In this document: positions 1 to 7,774 of the stretch, one piece after another | How positions within the stretch are numbered: position 1 is the first letter of the stretch | How the letters are laid out: each line of letters starts with the position of its first letter | DNA from: a virus | Strand: one strand, 5' to 3' | Length of the DNA stretch: 25,518 nucleotides | Virus record (IMG/VR): IMGVR_UViG_3300046804_002239 | Coordinates: 1-25,518 of that record | Translations under genes and position numbers: made by a program | The notes under the pieces: model-generated | The model's database searches: none | Told to the model about the DNA's origin: nothing | The model's input: only the letters and a program-made list of their open reading frames with translations

Positions 1-20
1 GTTTGTAAGCGAGTACTAAA

Positions 21-689
21 ATGAAACTGATATCAGAACACATTGAAGATGTAAAATACATCGTAGAAGAAAAAGAAGGTTCTAAGAACTACTACATCCA
101 GGGCATTTTCATGCAAGCTGAGATGGCAAATAGGAATAACCGCAAATACCAACTCCCTGTCATGGAGAGGGAAGTTGCTCGTTATGCAAAAGAATACATT
201 GCTACCAACCGCGCTGTTGGAGAGCTTGGACATCCTAATGGTCCTTCTATTAACCTAGATCGCATTTCCCACAAAATTGTCGCCTTGGAACAAGACGGCA
301 ATAACTTTATTGGCAAGGCCAAGATTGTTGATACACCTATGGGCAAGATTGCACGTAGTCTGCTTGAGAGTGGAGTGCAGCTTGGTGTCTCTTCTAGAGG
401 AATGGGATCAATCAAAGAAATCAACGGTATCATGGAAGTACAAGACGACTTCTTCCTTGCTACTCCTGCTGACATTGTAGCTGATCCATCAGCTCCTGAT
501 GCTTTTGTACAAGGCATTATGGAAGGCGTCGAGTGGGTCATGGACGCAGATACTGGCGTGTATCGTAAGGTCATGATAGAGAAGGCTGAGAAGATGCAGA
601 AGCAAATTACCAAGATGACTGCACGTCAAGTAGAAGAACAAAAGCTCCAAATGTTTGAGAATTTTGTTAATTCTATTGGCCGCAACTAA
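21..689 (+). CDS. 21: Prohead core protein protease (T4 gp21 family)
   Basis: This is the serine protease that matures the prohead by cutting the scaffold and the capsid precursor after short (L/I)xE motifs. At 222 residues it is close to the family length. The expected catalytic His lies in GELGHP (H71) and the nucleophile Ser in GVSSRG (S125). A conserved block with DIVADPSAPDA follows at 151-161. The gene lies directly before the scaffold and capsid genes, as in T4. ATG 21 overlaps a TGA at 22-24. Frame 1 (ending at 24) and frame 2 (ending at TAA 17-19) are both open to the window edge, so an upstream gene, not identifiable here, ends at one of these. The family call rests on motifs and gene order. 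Confidence 0.93.
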   Translation: MKLISEHIEDVKYIVEEKEGSKNYYIQGIFMQAEMANRNNRKYQLPVMEREVARYAKEYIATNRAVGELGHPNGPSINLDRISHKIVALEQDGNNFIGKAKIVDTPMGKIARSLLESGVQLGVSSRGMGSIKEINGIMEVQDDFFLATPADIVADPSAPDAFVQGIMEGVEWVMDADTGVYRKVMIEKAEKMQKQITKMTARQVEEQKLQMFENFVNSIGRN

Positions 690-708
690 TACTTAAAAAA
701 TCAATAGT

Positions 709-716
709 TATAAATA
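709..716 (+). promoter_or_regulatory. T4-type late promoter box TATAAATA before gp22
   Basis: An exact match to the T4 late promoter -10 consensus lies in the 54-base gap between gp21 and gp22, with no -35 element, as expected for gp55-directed transcription. The gp55 gene is in the same window. A strong ribosome site (aggaga, 732-737) follows before ATG 744. Confidence 0.75.
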
Positions 717-743
717 CCCAATAAATCTTACAGGAGATTACCT

Positions 744-1784
744 ATGTCAAAAAAAGAGCTAATTGAAAAAGCTTCTGATCCAGTCGGTGGTGGCGAGAGC
801 GGCGTATCCAAGTCTGCTGACGCTACTGGCGGCAAAGCAACTCTTCCAAAGTCTAACAACAACGGAGAGCCAATGAAGAAGTTGGACGACAACACACCAG
901 GCCAATCTGTATCTGATACAGACAGTGCTAACAACACTAAGGCTACAGCCGACAACTCTGCATCCCATAAATCATCCGTAGCAATGAAGAGTAGCGCAGC
1001 ACAAGCTGGCCAAACTCATAGCTTTGTTCCTAACAGTGTTAAGGAAGAAATGCTTGCTATCATGGGTGACGATCTTTCAGAAGATTTCAAAGAAAAAGCA
1101 TCTGTTATTTTTGAAGCTGCCGTCTCTGGTGCAGTTTCTGAAGCTAAGACTGCTTTGGAAGAAGAATTTGCAGCTAAGGAAGCCGCTCTAGAAGAGTCTT
1201 TCCAAACAGCTGTTACAGAAATGAAAGACGAAATCGCTGGTAAAGTAAACGAGTACCTCGACTACGTCGTTGAAGAGTGGATGAAGCAAAATGAAGTTGC
1301 TATTGAATCTTCTCTCCGTACTGAATTGACGGAAGAATTCATTGGCAAGTTGAAAGGTCTTTTCGAAGAAAGCTACATCGAGATTCCTGAAGAGAAAGTA
1401 AATGTCATCGACGAGATGGCAGCTGCTATGCAAGAACTCGAAGGCAAGTATGACGCAATCGTCGCTGAAAAGATTGACTTAGAGAAGAAGCTCGAAGAAA
1501 GCACAAAGAATACTATCTTTGCTGATGTTTCTGAAGGCCTTGTACTTTCACAAGTAGAAAAGTTCCGTGCTTTGGCAGAAGGCGTGTCTTATGACTCCGC
1601 TGAAGCCTTCAAGAAGAAACTTGAAATTGTTAAAGAACAATACTTCGGTCAAAAAGCAGCTCCTACTGTAACGCATATCGCTGAAGATACGCAAGTGGAT
1701 CTGAACGAAGAAGCACCAGCTAAGCCTGTCGATGCATCAGTGTCACGCTATGTGAGCGCTATTGCTAGAACAGTCAAGAAATAA
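744..1784 (+). CDS. 22: Prohead core scaffolding protein (T4 gp22 family)
   Basis: This is the main internal scaffold of the prohead, later degraded by the gp21 protease. The 346-residue protein has a low-complexity N-terminal third (about residues 10-95, rich in Ser, Gly, Asn, Thr and Lys). A long, highly charged helical region rich in Glu, Lys and Ala follows, of coiled-coil type, and holds several LxE motifs that the protease could cut. The C-terminus ends in a basic tail (RTVKK). T4 gp22 is about 269 residues, so this version is extended, mostly at the N-terminus. The call rests on composition and the position between gp21 and gp23, since scaffold sequences diverge quickly. Confidence 0.85.
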   Translation: MSKKELIEKASDPVGGGESGVSKSADATGGKATLPKSNNNGEPMKKLDDNTPGQSVSDTDSANNTKATADNSASHKSSVAMKSSAAQAGQTHSFVPNSVKEEMLAIMGDDLSEDFKEKASVIFEAAVSGAVSEAKTALEEEFAAKEAALEESFQTAVTEMKDEIAGKVNEYLDYVVEEWMKQNEVAIESSLRTELTEEFIGKLKGLFEESYIEIPEEKVNVIDEMAAAMQELEGKYDAIVAEKIDLEKKLEESTKNTIFADVSEGLVLSQVEKFRALAEGVSYDSAEAFKKKLEIVKEQYFGQKAAPTVTHIAEDTQVDLNEEAPAKPVDASVSRYVSAIARTVKK

Positions 1785-1789
1785 ACAAA

Positions 1790-1797
1790 TATAAATA
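1790..1797 (+). promoter_or_regulatory. T4-type late promoter box TATAAATA before gp23
   Basis: This is a second exact late -10 consensus, in the 62-base gap before the capsid gene. No -35 box is visible. The leader carries a purine-rich ribosome site (aaaagggga) just before ATG 1847. Its position before the most abundant virion protein fits strong late expression. Confidence 0.78.
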
Positions 1798-1846
1798 AGT
1801 TTACGTAAGTTTTTTATTAACTAGAAAAATAGGAAAAGGGGAAAAT

Positions 1847-3196
1847 ATGTTCTTATCCGAAGACATTCAAAAGAAATGGGCTCCTGTCATTGAGCACGCT
1901 GATCTACCATCAATCAAAGATGCACATCGCCGTGGCGTTACAGCAGTTCTTCTCGAGAACACAGAAAAAGCACTTCGCGAGTCTGGCCAATATGGCGGTC
2001 AATACTTGACAGAAGCTCCACACGTCAACAGCATGGGTGCTTCTAGCTCCACAGCTTCTGACGGCGCAATCGACACGTTTGATCCAGTGTTGATCAGCTT
2101 GGTTCGTCGTGCAATGCCTAACCTCATTGCTTATGACATCTGCGGCGTACAGCCAATGACAGGACCTACAGGCTTGATCTTCGCAATGCGTGCTCGTTAC
2201 ACAGATCAATCTGGTACAGAGACATTCTACAACGAAGTTAACACAGCTTACAGCTCTGTTACATCCGGTGCTAACACACTCGGTCAAAAGAACGTTGGCG
2301 GATATCCTGGCAACACATCTACCGGTACAGCTAACTTGGCTGAACAAGGTATCTACAACATGGGTACTGGCATGTCACGTGCACAAGCAGAAGCTTTGGG
2401 CACATCTGGCAACACAGCTTTCCCAGAAATGGCATTCTCGATCGAGAAAGTATCTGTTACAGCAAAGACACGTGCTTTGAAAGCAGAATACACAATGGAA
2501 CTTGCACAAGACTTGAAAGCAGTTCACGGTCTTGATGCTGAAACAGAATTGTCTAACATCCTTACTGGTGAAATCCTTGCTGAAATCAACCGTGAAGTTG
2601 TTCGTACAATCAACGTAACTGCTACACGCGGTGCTACTGAAGGTACAACAACAACTGGCCGTTTCGACCTTGATGTTGACTCTAACGGTCGTTGGTCTGT
2701 TGAAAAGTTCAAGGGCTTGATGTTCCAAATCGAGCGTGAAGCTAACCAAATTGCTAAAGCTACCCGTCGTGGTAAGGGTAACATGATCATCTGCTCATCT
2801 GATGTTGCTTCTGCACTTCAAATGGCTGGTGTTCTTGATTACACTCCTGCTTTGAATAGCAACAACCTTCAAGTCGACGACACAGGCGCTACATTTGCTG
2901 GCGTATTGAACGGTCGTATCAAGGTATACATTGACCCATACGCAACTGGCAACTACATGACAGTAGGCTATAAGGGCGCTAGCGCATTTGATGCTGGTCT
3001 CTTCTACTGCCCATACGTTCCATTGCAAATGGTTCGTGCAGTCGATACAGGTTCTTTCCAACCTAAGATCGGCTTCAAGACCCGTTATGGCATGGTTGCA
3101 AACCCATTTGCTGAAGGTGCAACAGCTGGTGCTGGCGCTCTCACAAAGGACAGCAACGTCTACTACCGCAGAGTGTTGGTTGACAACATTATGTAA
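1847..3196 (+). CDS. 23: Major capsid protein precursor (T4 gp23 family)
   Basis: This is the HK97-fold subunit of the head shell. The 449-residue protein has recognisable gp23 features: an amphipathic N-terminal pro-region, the block around DPVLISLVRRAMPNLIAYD (about 81-99), PMTGPTGLIFAMRARY (about 102-117), and a C-terminal part with KTRYGMVANPF. An LTE motif at residues 54-56 is a likely gp21 cleavage site, so about 56 residues would be removed on maturation (about 65 in T4). Codon use is cleaner than in neighbours, with many CGT, AAC and GGC codons, as expected of a very highly expressed gene. A late promoter precedes it and a strong terminator follows. Confidence 0.97.
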   Translation: MFLSEDIQKKWAPVIEHADLPSIKDAHRRGVTAVLLENTEKALRESGQYGGQYLTEAPHVNSMGASSSTASDGAIDTFDPVLISLVRRAMPNLIAYDICGVQPMTGPTGLIFAMRARYTDQSGTETFYNEVNTAYSSVTSGANTLGQKNVGGYPGNTSTGTANLAEQGIYNMGTGMSRAQAEALGTSGNTAFPEMAFSIEKVSVTAKTRALKAEYTMELAQDLKAVHGLDAETELSNILTGEILAEINREVVRTINVTATRGATEGTTTTGRFDLDVDSNGRWSVEKFKGLMFQIEREANQIAKATRRGKGNMIICSSDVASALQMAGVLDYTPALNSNNLQVDDTGATFAGVLNGRIKVYIDPYATGNYMTVGYKGASAFDAGLFYCPYVPLQMVRAVDTGSFQPKIGFKTRYGMVANPFAEGATAGAGALTKDSNVYYRRVLVDNIM

Positions 3197-3220
3197 TCTC
3201 CATTAAGAGAGATCTTTACA

Positions 3221-3246
3221 AGGGCCGCTCATGCGGCCCTTTTTTA
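3221..3246 (+). terminator. Rho-independent terminator after gp23
   Basis: A perfect 8-bp stem (agggccgc / gcggccct) with a 4-base tcat loop is followed by a run of six T. It sits 24 bases after the gp23 stop and isolates the capsid gene from the tube-like gene downstream. Confidence 0.93.
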
Positions 3247-3249
3247 TTG

Positions 3250-3257
3250 GATAAATA
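3250..3257 (+). promoter_or_regulatory. Possible late promoter box GATAAATA
   Basis: A one-mismatch version of the late box lies immediately after the gp23 terminator and 17 bases before ATG 3274. The placement after a terminator and before a virion gene supports it. The single mismatch and the AT-rich setting weaken it. Confidence 0.5.
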
Positions 3258-3273
3258 GCACATAGGAGATAAT

Positions 3274-3792
3274 ATGGCTATTGGATCACAACCAGACACA
3301 GTAAACTTTCTTTCGCCACTTGGATTCAAGTTAATAATTGAGCGCGCACCCAGCGTTAATTACTTTGTTCAAGCTGTGGAGCTGCCTTCTGTTAACTTAG
3401 GGTTAACTAGCGTTCCTACGCCGTTTACACGCGTACAATTGGGTGGAGATCATATAACATACTCTGAAATGAGTGTTACGTTCAAGGTAGATGAGAAGCT
3501 TGAAAACTATATTGAAATGCTGAATTGGATAAACGGTCTTGGATTTCCAGATAGTTTTGACCAGAGTTTTGATCGATCTGTAAGATTCCCGCCAGCAGAC
3601 AAACAAGCTCTTTCTGATATTAAATTGATTATCTTGTCCAGCTCAAAAAACCCAACACGTGAAATAACTTTCATCGACGCCCACCCCACATCGTTGACTA
3701 GTTTGAATTTTACTAGTACACTATCAGACGTCGACCATTTGGAATGTACTGCTACATTCACTTTTAGGACTTTTGTTATTAATAATATTTAA
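3274..3792 (+). CDS. Tail-tube-like virion protein (gp19/gp3-type)
   Basis: This 172-residue protein is predicted to be mostly beta strand. Its pattern resembles T4 tail tube-fold proteins: an N-terminal FKLIIERAP strand, a central YSEMSVTFKVDEKLENY segment followed by a WI-containing helix, and C-terminal alternating strands ending in TATFTFRTFVI. In other aquatic T4-like phages a tail protein, as I recall gp3 (tail completion/sheath stabiliser), occupies the slot between gp23 and uvsY. I cannot decide between gp3 and another tube-family member. A good ribosome site (aggag) precedes ATG 3274 and a possible late promoter lies upstream. Alternative: an uncharacterised baseplate or tube initiator protein. 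Confidence 0.55.
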   Translation: MAIGSQPDTVNFLSPLGFKLIIERAPSVNYFVQAVELPSVNLGLTSVPTPFTRVQLGGDHITYSEMSVTFKVDEKLENYIEMLNWINGLGFPDSFDQSFDRSVRFPPADKQALSDIKLIILSSSKNPTREITFIDAHPTSLTSLNFTSTLSDVDHLECTATFTFRTFVINNI

Positions 3793-3793
3793 T

Positions 3794-4228
3794 GTGAAAC
3801 TTGAAGATATACAAGCTGCTTGGAAATCCGACAGCGCCATTGACCGAACTGAATTGGGTGAAGAAAGTTTAAAAATCCCACAACTCCATAGTAAGTACTT
3901 TAATATATTCTCGCAAGAGCGATTAACTTATAAGAAAATGGAGTCTGATTATAAGAGACTGCTTCGTCTTAAACATGAATACTACACTGGAGTGATTAGT
4001 GAAGAAGACCTTCGCGAGCACCAGTGGGATCCTTTCCAGCTGAAAATTCTCAGAACAGACCTCAGTCTTTACCTGGAGAGCGATACTGATCTACAGACCC
4101 TTCAACTAAAACTTGAAATGCAGAAAGAGAAAGTTGACTTTCTTGATTCAGCAATCAAGAGCCTATCTGTGCGCGGATACCAAATAAAGAACGCAATAGA
4201 CTGGACCAAATTCCAGATGGGTGGCTAA
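3794..4228 (+). CDS. uvsY: UvsY recombination mediator
   Basis: UvsY loads the UvsX recombinase onto single-stranded DNA coated with gp32. The 144-residue product begins with KLEDIQ after the start, like the LEDLQ start of T4 UvsY. It keeps the helical core around YKKMESDYKRLLRLKHEYY and the C-terminal IKSLSVRGYQIKNAI block. I chose GTG 3794, which directly follows the upstream TAA (3790-3792) and gives the conserved N-terminus. A TTG seven codons upstream (3773) would add residues that overlap the previous gene and have no family counterpart. T4 UvsY is 137 residues. Gene order with UvsW next supports the call. Confidence 0.88.
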   Translation: MKLEDIQAAWKSDSAIDRTELGEESLKIPQLHSKYFNIFSQERLTYKKMESDYKRLLRLKHEYYTGVISEEDLREHQWDPFQLKILRTDLSLYLESDTDLQTLQLKLEMQKEKVDFLDSAIKSLSVRGYQIKNAIDWTKFQMGG

Positions 4229-5688
4229 TGAGCGACGTAACATTATTCATTGAAAAGTACAATGACGTCCACATCAAAGTTTATAGTAACGATGATGGGG
4301 TTGCGTATGAGCTGAATGAATATTTTACATTCTCCGTTCCGAACGCTAAGTTTCATCCAAAGGTCAGGAACAAGATGTGGGACGGCAAGATACGTCTTTT
4401 CAATCTAATGACTCGGTTATTGTATGTTGGGTTGATTCCTTACGTGGAGCAATTTGCAAAAGAGAGAGATTATACAGTTGAGTATGCATTTGATAATGCT
4501 GCTGAGAATTTTTCTGTCGAAGAAGCACGCCAATTCTGCAGTAAACTCGATTTAACAATCGATCCTAGGGATTATCAGTTAGAAGCGTTTGTACACGCTA
4601 TAAGGCACCGTAGAGCGCTTTTATTGTCTCCTACAGCATCAGGTAAGTCATTCATCATATTCTTAATTATGATGTACATTCTTACCCAGAAAAAAGGCAG
4701 GTGTTTGATTGTCGTGCCTACAACATCTCTTGTTCATCAAATGTCTTCTGATTTTGAATCGTACTCGCACTACGCTAATGGTATGTGTCACAAGATTACA
4801 GCCGGCGAATCTAAAGATACAAACAAAAGAGTGATTGTATCGACGTGGCAATCAATATACAAACAGCCACGGAAATGGTTTGATCAGTTTGATCTGGTCA
4901 TTGGAGATGAAGCGCACTTATTCAAAGCAAAGAGCTTGACCGATATCCTAACCAAAATGACTGTATGTGAGCACCGGTTTGGATTTACGGGAACGCTTGA
5001 TGGTACACATACACACAAATTAGTGCTTGAAGGACTGTTTGGTGCAGTCAAGAAAGTGACTACGACCGCAGAATTAATAGAACAGAAACATCTTGCTGGG
5101 TTCTTGATTAAAGGTATCGTTCTCAGCTACTCTGATGAAGACAGGCAACTCCTTAAAAAGTACCTGTATAAGGACGAGATTGATTGGTTAGTTCGTCACC
5201 CAAAACGAAATGCTTTCATTAAGAATTTGGCCCTATCATTAGAAGGCAACACACTACTGCTGTTTCAATTTGTTGAGAAGCATGGTAAAGTATTGTATGA
5301 TGCACTCAAGCATAGAGAAAATGTATACTTCGTTAGTGGTAATGTAGATGGGGATGAGAGAGAAGAGATTCGAAAAATTGTCGAGACACAACAAAACGCA
5401 ATTATTGTAGCATCGTATGGAACTTTCTCTACTGGCGTCAACATTAAGAACCTACATAATATTATATTCAGTAGCCCTTCAAAATCGCGCGTTAGGAATC
5501 TTCAGTCTATCGGTAGAGGGCTAAGGAAAAGTGATACAAAGTCGCGAGCAGTTCTTTATGATATAGCCGACGACCTGACTTGGAAGTCTCGTAAAAACCA
5601 CACACTTAATCACTTTACAGAGCGGATTAAAATGTATGGTGAAGAGAAGTTTGATTATAAGATTTACACAGTAAACATCAAGGGGTAA
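4228..5688 (+). CDS. uvsW: UvsW helicase
   Basis: This is a superfamily 2 DNA/RNA helicase that remodels replication forks, unwinds R-loops and helps shut off origin replication. It has 486 residues (about 500 in T4). An N-terminal substrate-binding domain contains KFHPKVRNKMWDGKIRLFN (about 41-59). The Walker A motif is SPTASGKS (134-141), the DEAH box GDEAH (226-230) and motif III TGTLDG. The C-terminal RecA lobe contains QSIGRGLRKS, which carries the motif VI arginines. ATG 4228 shares a base with the UvsY stop (TAATG), suggesting translational coupling. Confidence 0.96.
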   Translation: MSDVTLFIEKYNDVHIKVYSNDDGVAYELNEYFTFSVPNAKFHPKVRNKMWDGKIRLFNLMTRLLYVGLIPYVEQFAKERDYTVEYAFDNAAENFSVEEARQFCSKLDLTIDPRDYQLEAFVHAIRHRRALLLSPTASGKSFIIFLIMMYILTQKKGRCLIVVPTTSLVHQMSSDFESYSHYANGMCHKITAGESKDTNKRVIVSTWQSIYKQPRKWFDQFDLVIGDEAHLFKAKSLTDILTKMTVCEHRFGFTGTLDGTHTHKLVLEGLFGAVKKVTTTAELIEQKHLAGFLIKGIVLSYSDEDRQLLKKYLYKDEIDWLVRHPKRNAFIKNLALSLEGNTLLLFQFVEKHGKVLYDALKHRENVYFVSGNVDGDEREEIRKIVETQQNAIIVASYGTFSTGVNIKNLHNIIFSSPSKSRVRNLQSIGRGLRKSDTKSRAVLYDIADDLTWKSRKNHTLNHFTERIKMYGEEKFDYKIYTVNIKG

Positions 5689-5689
5689 T

Positions 5690-6094
5690 ATGGCAGCAAT
5701 TGTACTCTTAAAATTACGCAATTCAAATGAAGTCATTGGAGACGCAGTTCACGTCGATGATGATGTCGTTGAGTTGCAAGATCCCTTTATTATTAACTAT
5801 CGATTTATTGCAGGGCAGCCGATGCCCTCCATTAGCTTGAGCAGATACATTCCCTTTTCTGCCGAGCATCAGCACGTGTTTCCTTCAAAGGAAGTGATGC
5901 ATGTAACAGTGCCTAGCAAAGCGTTTGAGTTATACTACAAAAAAGCGTTGCAGTATTGTAAGGAGGTTGTTGACGAAACAATCGACACGGAATTGCAAGA
6001 GGTAACTGAGAAGACAATGAATAGTCGTAGCAACATGATGGATGTATATCAAGCAATATTGGAGCGTACTCAGTTTGATGGTCCACTAAACTAG
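5690..6094 (+). CDS. Sm-like (LSm/Hfq-type) domain protein
   Basis: This 134-residue protein begins with a pattern typical of Sm folds: VLLKLRNSNEVIGDAV, then VDDDVVELQDPFII, giving alternating strands around a Gly turn in the first 35 residues. The second half is different and mainly helical (EVVDETIDTELQEVTEK). To my knowledge an Sm-like protein of putative cyanophage origin has been described structurally, and genes like this one sit between uvsW and gp55 in marine T4-like phages. The target is unknown; RNA binding is the obvious hypothesis. It has a strong ribosome site (aagggg) formed within the end of uvsW. Confidence is high that it is a gene and moderate for the fold. Confidence 0.72.
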   Translation: MAAIVLLKLRNSNEVIGDAVHVDDDVVELQDPFIINYRFIAGQPMPSISLSRYIPFSAEHQHVFPSKEVMHVTVPSKAFELYYKKALQYCKEVVDETIDTELQEVTEKTMNSRSNMMDVYQAILERTQFDGPLN

Positions 6095-6122
6095 TTGACT
6101 ATTTTGTTTTTGGTTATATAAT
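6095..6122 (+). promoter_or_regulatory. Sigma70-like promoter upstream of gp55
   Basis: TTGACT (6095-6100) and TATAAT (6117-6122) are separated by 16 bases, starting right at the end of the Sm-like gene. Transcription would start near 6129, leaving a short leader with a ggag ribosome site (6139-6142) before ATG 6147. This suggests host-polymerase expression of the late sigma factor before late transcription begins. Confidence 0.7.
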
Positions 6123-6146
6123 GAATTATAATAATATTGGAGTGGT

Positions 6147-6719
6147 ATGACAGTACACTATGTTGATAATAAGCAGCTGTATGCTGTAATGGTAGAATAT
6201 AGAAACGCAGTTAAAGAAGCGAAAGCTAATGGTACGTTGCGTCCGCAAATCCCTAACTATGTTGGGGAATGTATTCTTTTAATTGCTAAACGGCTTTGTA
6301 CAAAACCTAATTTTATCAACTACTCTTACAGAGAGGAAATGATTAGCGATGGGATTGAGAACTGTATTAGTTATATTGATAATTTTGATCCTGACAAATC
6401 CAACAACCCATTTGCTTACTTCACTCAAATCATCTACTATGCGTTCCTACGTCGTATTCTAAAAGAAAAGAAACAAATATACATTAAGCATAAGACAATG
6501 GAGAATTCGATGTTGTTCAATGAGTTAGTTGAACAAGGTCAGTTTGATGATGCGCACCAGACTAATAATATAATTGATTTAGATAATGATAATATGTTCG
6601 ACTTCATTAAATCGTTTGAAGATAATATAAACGCTAAAAAGAAAAAGCGTAAGAAGGCATTAGAGAAATTCTTCGATGAGGAAGAAGAAAAAGAAGATGG
6701 CGAGGACGAAGAAGTATGA
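6147..6719 (+). CDS. 55: Late-promoter sigma factor (T4 gp55 family)
   Basis: gp55 is a reduced sigma factor that directs host RNA polymerase to TATAAATA late promoters, activated by the sliding clamp. The 190-residue protein (185 in T4) shows a sigma region 2-like core: EEMISDGIENCISYIDNFDP, then NPFAYFTQIIYYAFLRRILKEKK, which is the signature stretch of the family. The C-terminal tail after FIKSFEDNI is highly charged (a Lys/Arg run, then a Glu/Asp run). In T4 the extreme C-terminus contacts the clamp. It is preceded by a sigma70-like promoter and its stop overlaps the gp47 start. Confidence 0.93.
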   Translation: MTVHYVDNKQLYAVMVEYRNAVKEAKANGTLRPQIPNYVGECILLIAKRLCTKPNFINYSYREEMISDGIENCISYIDNFDPDKSNNPFAYFTQIIYYAFLRRILKEKKQIYIKHKTMENSMLFNELVEQGQFDDAHQTNNIIDLDNDNMFDFIKSFEDNINAKKKKRKKALEKFFDEEEEKEDGEDEEV

Positions 6720-7774
6720 AGGTAGCCATCTTAGGAGATACGCATATTGGTGCTCGCAATGATAGTGCTGTGTTCCATGACCACTTCGACCAGTTCTACA
6801 CCAAGACTTTTTTTCCTTACCTAGAGCAAAATAATATACTGCACATTGTGCAACTTGGAGATCTATTCGATCGTCGTAAGTATATTAACTTCCAATCTCT
6901 TAAACGAGCTCGCGGTTATCTCTTCGATAGGATGAATGATGGCTACACTACTTGGGTGCTAGTTGGAAATCATGACACCTATTACAAGAACACAAACGAA
7001 GTTAATTCATTGGACTTATTGCTCGATGGATATCACAACATTATTCCCGTGAACGAACCCAAAGAAGTAGAATTCGAAGATACGACCTTCTTATTGATTC
7101 CTTGGATATGTGAAGACAATGAAAAGGAAATGATTAACGCCATTCAGACTTCACGAGCAAATGTCATTGCTGGACATTTTGAAATCCGTGGATTTGAAAT
7201 GCAAAGAGGTATGTTGAACGATGAGGGGCTAGAAGCAGAAGTGTTTAAGGATCAGGAGTTGGTCATATCGGGCCATTTCCACCACAAATCAACAAACCGT
7301 AACATTTCATACTTGGGTACACCTTATGAATTGACGTGGTCGGATTTTGATGATCCAAAAGGATTTCATGTATATGATACAGAAACACGAGAACTAACGT
7401 TCGTACCAAATCCAGAACGAATGTTCCATAAGTTGTTTTACAATGATCAAGATCAAACCGTAGACTACTACAAACAAGAAGATGTGTCAGGCTTAGCTGG
7501 AAAAATAGTCAAAGTCATTATTAAGAATAAAGATAATCCAGTTTGCTTCGACAAATACATTGAACGTCTTGAGAAGGCTGGTGTTGCAGATCTGCAAGTG
7601 GTAGAAGATCATCTCAACTTAGATCTCGAAGGCGACGAAGATATTGTAAACGAGGCAGAGGATACAATCACAATCCTCAAGAAGTACATTGAGCAAGTGG
7701 ATGTACAAGTAGATCGTAAACAATTGAATAAACTAATGCAAGAACTATATCAAGAAGCGTTGGCTGTTGAATGA
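6716..7774 (+). CDS. 47: Recombination endonuclease subunit gp47 (Mre11-like)
   Basis: This is the nuclease half of the gp46/gp47 complex that resects DNA ends for recombination-dependent replication. The 352-residue protein carries all calcineurin-type phosphoesterase motifs: GDTHIG (7-12), GDLFDRR (48-54), GNHD (84-87), AGHFE and SGHFHHKS. These supply the Asp, Asn and His metal ligands. The length matches T4 gp47 (about 340). ATG 6716 overlaps the gp55 stop (ATGA), and its own stop overlaps the next gene in the same way. Unusually, its partner gp46 is not the next gene, because a sugar epimerase gene intervenes. Confidence 0.96.
   Translation: MKVAILGDTHIGARNDSAVFHDHFDQFYTKTFFPYLEQNNILHIVQLGDLFDRRKYINFQSLKRARGYLFDRMNDGYTTWVLVGNHDTYYKNTNEVNSLDLLLDGYHNIIPVNEPKEVEFEDTTFLLIPWICEDNEKEMINAIQTSRANVIAGHFEIRGFEMQRGMLNDEGLEAEVFKDQELVISGHFHHKSTNRNISYLGTPYELTWSDFDDPKGFHVYDTETRELTFVPNPERMFHKLFYNDQDQTVDYYKQEDVSGLAGKIVKVIIKNKDNPVCFDKYIERLEKAGVADLQVVEDHLNLDLEGDEDIVNEAEDTITILKKYIEQVDVQVDRKQLNKLMQELYQEALAVE

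Noticed and set aside
182-613. Minus-strand frame of 143 codons opposite the gp21 protease
   Set aside because: It is Ser/Pro/Thr-rich with no recognisable pattern and opposes a certain gene.
1910-2347. Minus-strand open frame of 145 codons within gp23, and a cluster of other long minus-strand frames over the capsid gene
   Set aside because: They lie opposite a certain, highly expressed capsid gene. The products are Cys/Thr/Val-rich with no domain pattern and arise from its biased codon use.
6127-6132. Second TATAAT hexamer before gp55
   Set aside because: It lies 26 bases from the TTGACT box, too far for a sigma70 promoter. The hexamer at 6117 has proper spacing.
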